Origin: Galbibacter pacificus
GTDB lineage: Bacteria > Bacteroidota > Bacteroidia > Flavobacteriales > Flavobacteriaceae
DNA length: 64,000 nt
Assembly: GCF_029603165.1 (NCBI RefSeq)
Contig: NZ_JAQSVC010000001.1
Location: 186,001-250,000, forward strand
Direction of reading: 5' to 3'
Both the position numbers and the translations under genes were made by a program. The first letter of the stretch is position 1. Each line of letters starts with the position of its first letter. Under the pieces are notes generated by a model. It was not told the DNA's origin, searched no databases, and saw only the letters and a program-made list of their open reading frames with translations. Below are positions 61,064 to 64,000 of this stretch, piece by piece.

Positions 61064-62227
61064 TTATCTTTTGGCAAGTCTTATTCCGGTGAATTGCCAT
61101 CTTAAATGCGGATGAAAAAAATTTCTATATGTATACCGTGTATGGTTTTTTGAAGTAACAACCGAGCCACCCCGCAATACTTTTTGGTTTACCATAAATT
61201 TTCCATTGTATTCGCCCAAGGCCCCCGATATTTTTTTATAATAAGGGTAGGGGAGGTATGAGCTTTCGGTCCATTCCCAACGTTTTCCCCAGTCAAAAAA
61301 TTCTTGTGCTACTTCCCATTCAAATTCGGTTGGAAGTCGGTGCCCTCTCCATTCGGCATAAGCAAAAGCTTCATAATAAGAAACATGGGTTACGGGAGCT
61401 TGAAGTTCCACGGGTTTTAATCCCTTAAATGTATATTGGTACCATTCTCCATTTATTTCATGCCAGTATAAAGGGGCATAAATATTGTTGTTTTTTACCC
61501 AGTCCCAGCCTTCGGCATGCCAAAAATTAAAGTTGTTGTAGCCTCCGTCCCTTATAAACTCAATATATTCTTCATTGGTAATAAGCTTGTTGGAGATTTT
61601 GTAATTATGTAAAAAGACTTTGTGTTTGCCGAGCTCGTTATCAAAACAAAAATCAGTTGTAACGTGGCCAATTTCATAAATTCCTTCGGGGATCTTAAGC
61701 CATTTGGATTTTTGTTTTTCAATAGTATTTTCTTCAAACGTTTCGGAGTATTTAGGGAGCAAGGGGTTGTTTCCCAAGATATATTTTATATCGGTAAAAA
61801 GTAATTCCTGATGCTGTTTTTCATGGTGAATCCCAATGGTAATCAATCCAGCAATTTCATCGGTCAAATGGTCGTCTAAAAATTCCGACAAATGATTGGT
61901 AACATAATCACGGTACCGATATACTTCTTCTACCGAAGGCCGGGTTAAATTCCCTCTATCGGTTCGAAGTATGCGGTCACCCATACTTTCGTAATAACTA
62001 TTGAATATATAACTGAATTGCGGGTTGTATTCGGTGTAATCTGGATGAAATTTCTTAAGGACAAATTCTTCAAAAAACCAAGTGGTATGCCCTAAATGCC
62101 ATTTTGGGGGTGAGACGTCAATGGTTGGTTGGACTACATAATCTTCCTGGGTTAATGGCGCGCATATTTCTTCTGTGGTTTGCCTTGTTTGTATAAAATC
62201 GCCAATAATTTGGTTGGTGATTATCAT
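61064..62227 (-). CDS. egtB: Ergothioneine biosynthesis protein EgtB
   Basis: EgtB is the iron-dependent sulfoxide synthase that joins hercynine to a cysteine-containing thiol. The 387-residue protein has the DinB domain with the iron ligands PKWHLGHTTWFFEE (His47) and HHEKQH (His135 and His139), and the C-terminal FGE-sulfatase fold (about 165-387: GYNNFNFWHAEGWDWVKNN, WRGHRLPTEFEWEVAQEF, VLRGGS and FTGIRLA). OvoA carries a fused methyltransferase, absent here, so ergothioneine is favoured over ovothiol. Whether the thiol is cysteine or gamma-glutamyl-cysteine cannot be seen; EgtA and EgtC are not nearby. Confidence 0.93.
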   Translation of the reverse strand: MIITNQIIGDFIQTRQTTEEICAPLTQEDYVVQPTIDVSPPKWHLGHTTWFFEEFVLKKFHPDYTEYNPQFSYIFNSYYESMGDRILRTDRGNLTRPSVEEVYRYRDYVTNHLSEFLDDHLTDEIAGLITIGIHHEKQHQELLFTDIKYILGNNPLLPKYSETFEENTIEKQKSKWLKIPEGIYEIGHVTTDFCFDNELGKHKVFLHNYKISNKLITNEEYIEFIRDGGYNNFNFWHAEGWDWVKNNNIYAPLYWHEINGEWYQYTFKGLKPVELQAPVTHVSYYEAFAYAEWRGHRLPTEFEWEVAQEFFDWGKRWEWTESSYLPYPYYKKISGALGEYNGKFMVNQKVLRGGSVVTSKNHTRYTYRNFFHPHLRWQFTGIRLAKR

Positions 62228-62367
62228 AACAGTAATCGTTTTCTTATTGTTCTGTAAATAAATTTAACGATTTTATGTAAAGCTTTTTGTTTTAAGTAGT
62301 TAAAAGATGTTAAAAATGGAGATTATGAACTATTGTATTTAAATTTTTTTATAGCCAAACTACCTCT

Positions 62368-62547
62368 TTATATTCTTGTATTGTTCATAACATTGATTTC
62401 ATCAGCAACAAAGTATTCAATAGGATCATCTTCTTGATTTTGAGCGGGAGTTACATTCATGTTGCTTTTATTTAATATGTCTAATATTTCCTGTCTAAAT
62501 TTTTTATTGTCATAAATTACTACGCTGTTTTTAATGGCCCCTATTTT
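62368..62547 (-). other. Open frame without a start codon after thyA
   Basis: In the minus-strand frame just after the thyA stop there is an open stretch of about 60 codons that reads like protein (NSVVIYDNKKFRQEILDILN, then QEDDPIEYFVADEINVMNN) and ends at TAA 62368-62370. There is no ATG, GTG or TTG at its beginning. It may be a broken gene or a frame read by another route. The remainder of the gap 62228-62558 is AT-rich and shows nothing. Confidence 0.3.
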
Positions 62548-62558
62548 AGAGCAACTTA

Positions 62559-63383
62559 TTAAATGGCCACAACCCCTTTAATATGTGGGTGCGGATCGTA
62601 ATTTTCCAATGTAAAATCATCAAATTTAAAGTTGAATATATCTTTTACGTCTGGGTTTAATTTCATGATAGGCAATGGTCTTGGGGTTCTGGAAAGTTGC
62701 AGTTTCAATTGTTCCGTGTGGTTGTTGTATATATGGGCATCGCCAAAAGTGTGGATAAAATCGCCGGGCTGGTAGCCGCATACTTGTGCCATCATCATGG
62801 TAAACAATGCATAAGAGGCAATATTAAATGGAACGCCCAGAAAAATATCGGCACTGCGCTGGTACAATTGACAGGAAAGTTTTCCATTGGCCACATAAAA
62901 CTGAAAAAATGCATGGCACGGGGGCAATGCGGCTTTTCCATTGGTCACGTTCTCGTCAAAAGAAACCGATGTATCCGGTAAAACGCTTGGGTTCCATGCC
63001 GAGACCAGCATTCTTCGGCTGTTCGGATTATTTTTTAGCGTTTCCACAACTTCCTTTATCTGGTCTATTTCCTCACTGTTCCAATTTCTCCATTGGTGGC
63101 CATAAACCGGGCCCAGATCTCCATTCTCATCGGCCCACTCGTTCCAAATACGCACGCCATTGTCTTGTAGGTATTTTACATTTGTATCGCCATTTAAAAA
63201 CCATAGAAGCTCATGAATAATCGATTTTAAATGCAATTTTTTGGTGGTAACCATAGGAAACCCTTCACTTAAATCAAACCGCATCTGGTAACCAAAAACA
63301 CTTTTGGTCCCCGTTCCGGTTCTGTCCCCTTTTTCATTTCCATGTTCCAAAACATGCCTAACAAGATCGTGATACTGCTTCAT
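62559..63383 (-). CDS. thyA: Thymidylate synthase ThyA
   Basis: ThyA methylates dUMP to dTMP with methylene-THF. The start is taken as ATG 63383, giving [20 protein letters not shown] and 274 residues; the open frame continues upstream to 63485, but those 34 codons are translation of the intergenic element at 63415-63534. Motifs: [49 protein letters not shown] with the catalytic Cys, and [20 protein letters not shown]. Folate-dependent like folD. Confidence 0.96.
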   Translation of the reverse strand: MKQYHDLVRHVLEHGNEKGDRTGTGTKSVFGYQMRFDLSEGFPMVTTKKLHLKSIIHELLWFLNGDTNVKYLQDNGVRIWNEWADENGDLGPVYGHQWRNWNSEEIDQIKEVVETLKNNPNSRRMLVSAWNPSVLPDTSVSFDENVTNGKAALPPCHAFFQFYVANGKLSCQLYQRSADIFLGVPFNIASYALFTMMMAQVCGYQPGDFIHTFGDAHIYNNHTEQLKLQLSRTPRPLPIMKLNPDVKDIFNFKFDDFTLENYDPHPHIKGVVAI

Positions 63384-63414
63384 GCTGCTCATTCTATAAA
63401 GTGAGAAATTATTT

Positions 63415-63534
63415 GGGCGTTCCCCGACCCCTCCTTCCCGTCGGGTGCGGGGCGGGCTTTCCGAGGTATACGCCTGTATGGCCACTGCCAGTCAGCCGGG
63501 GTACCTTACTGTAATCCCTAACGCGCTGTATTGC
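63415..63534 (-). repeat. Dispersed intergenic structured element, copy 5
   Basis: Read on the minus strand: GCGCGTTAGGGATTACAG, a GGCTGACTGGCAGTGGCC stretch, ATACCTCGGAAAGCCCGCCC, a GC hairpin, and GGGGAACGCCC. It matches the opening and closing blocks of the other copies and lies between the partial gene and thyA, adding a false N-terminal extension to the thyA frame. Confidence 0.6.
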
Positions 63535-63622
63535 GAAAATAAAAAAAGCTGTGCATTCATTTTTAAATGCCCGTGTTTATTTATCAAAAGGTTATCAACG
63601 TAATTGTAAATGCCATCCAGAT

Positions 63623-64000
63623 TTACTCACTTCCAAAGCTAAAAGTAGGATCCAGTTTAGCGGCTTGCATGCCCACCCTAAAAATTGCATAGGTTACATT
63701 TTTAAAAGGGTCTTCGTAATTCCCCGAAACCAGGTCGGCATTGCTAACGCTGGCCGGCACCAGTTTTCCGTAGGTGGGGTAATAAAAGGCATCGGCATTT
63801 ATAAATTGCATGAAATCCTTTCCCCGGGCCAATACACAAAATCCGGGCGACAAGGCACCTATTTTTATACGTTCGTTACCGCCGGTATAATTGTTTTTGG
63901 CTTTTTGCGAAAGCGCCAAGCGTAATGGCCTGCTTTTAAAAAGCACTTCGGGACTTGATTTGTCCAACTTGTTCAACAGTTCGTCAATTAAATTAATGGC
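63623..64000 (-). CDS. Conserved hypothetical protein (partial, N-terminus outside the window)
   Basis: The frame enters from the right edge and ends at 63623. The visible 125 residues begin AINLIDELLNKLDKSSPEVL and include KDFMQFINADAFYYPTYGKL and a terminal LDPTFSFGSE. No membrane segment or motif is recognised. The frame remains open through the edge, so the start lies outside. Upstream of thyA on the same strand and separated by the structured element. Confidence 0.6.
   Translation of the reverse strand, partial: AINLIDELLNKLDKSSPEVLFKSRPLRLALSQKAKNNYTGGNERIKIGALSPGFCVLARGKDFMQFINADAFYYPTYGKLVPASVSNADLVSGNYEDPFKNVTYAIFRVGMQAAKLDPTFSFGSE

Noticed and set aside
61059-61100. Longer start for egtD at 61100
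   Set aside because: The added 14 codons overlap the egtB coding end; ATG 61058, five bases after the egtB stop, fits the family start.

Overview
The window is chromosomal DNA from a bacterium of the phylum Bacteroidetes, almost certainly a marine-type member of the family Flavobacteriaceae. Evidence: AT-rich sequence; promoters of the Bacteroidetes type (TAnnTTTG as the -7 element) just upstream of many starts; lipoproteins with SDD-like residues after the lipobox cysteine; a Rho with a long low-complexity insert; a type B sorting domain of the type IX secretion system; a zeaxanthin operon; and several families largely confined to this group. No rRNA, prophage, CRISPR array or intact insertion sequence was seen. 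It reads as core genome with decayed accessory genes and dispersed intergenic elements.

Layout. 1-6.5 kb: tail of an unknown gene, a cobalamin riboswitch controlling metE, the opposing operon lgt - DUF192 lipoprotein - GNAT acetyltransferase, and a BCCT transporter. 6.5-15.4 kb: argS with an attenuator-like leader, a decayed stretch, then a haem-uptake locus. In that locus a TonB receptor, an HmuY-like lipoprotein and a DoxX-like protein diverge from two unknown-function genes across a shared palindromic operator; a lipoprotein metalloprotease follows. 15.4-23.9 kb: MATE exporter, ffh, folD, AI-2E permease, MscS channel, rho, DUF4293. 24-26.5 kb: a secreted thrombospondin-type-3 protein and a broken sorting-domain gene. 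26.8-30.3 kb: crtI-crtB-crtZ-crtY with overlapping genes, giving zeaxanthin from GGPP. 30.5-32.5 kb: ECF sigma factor, a 57-residue protein, an MscS-like channel and a 47-residue membrane protein; two identical promoter-like arrangements make this look like one small regulon.

32.6-42.8 kb: HerA-like ATPase, queE, methyltransferase, YkgJ-type cysteine-cluster protein, sterol-desaturase-like protein, namZ diverging from a LolC/E-like permease, cbs, a Gfo/Idh/MocA oxidoreductase and a 43-residue membrane protein. 42.9-51.2 kb: tRNA-Arg(CCU), rocD, two tandemly duplicated PepSY-like secreted proteins with duplicated control regions, a DUF6807-like protein with an M14 carboxypeptidase, and bshC (bacillithiol). 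51.8-64 kb: a large lipoprotein, a SusC remnant, rnhB, a putative porin, a class V aminotransferase, a small CBM48/isoamylase-N protein, an ergothioneine operon (egtB-egtD-unknown), thyA and a partial gene.

Patterns across the window: five copies of a structured intergenic element; a second pair of dispersed repeats after argS and ffh; and several ORFs whose longest form starts inside a promoter or repeat (DUF4293, YkgJ, thyA, egtD, DUF6807, HerA), for which shorter starts are given here.
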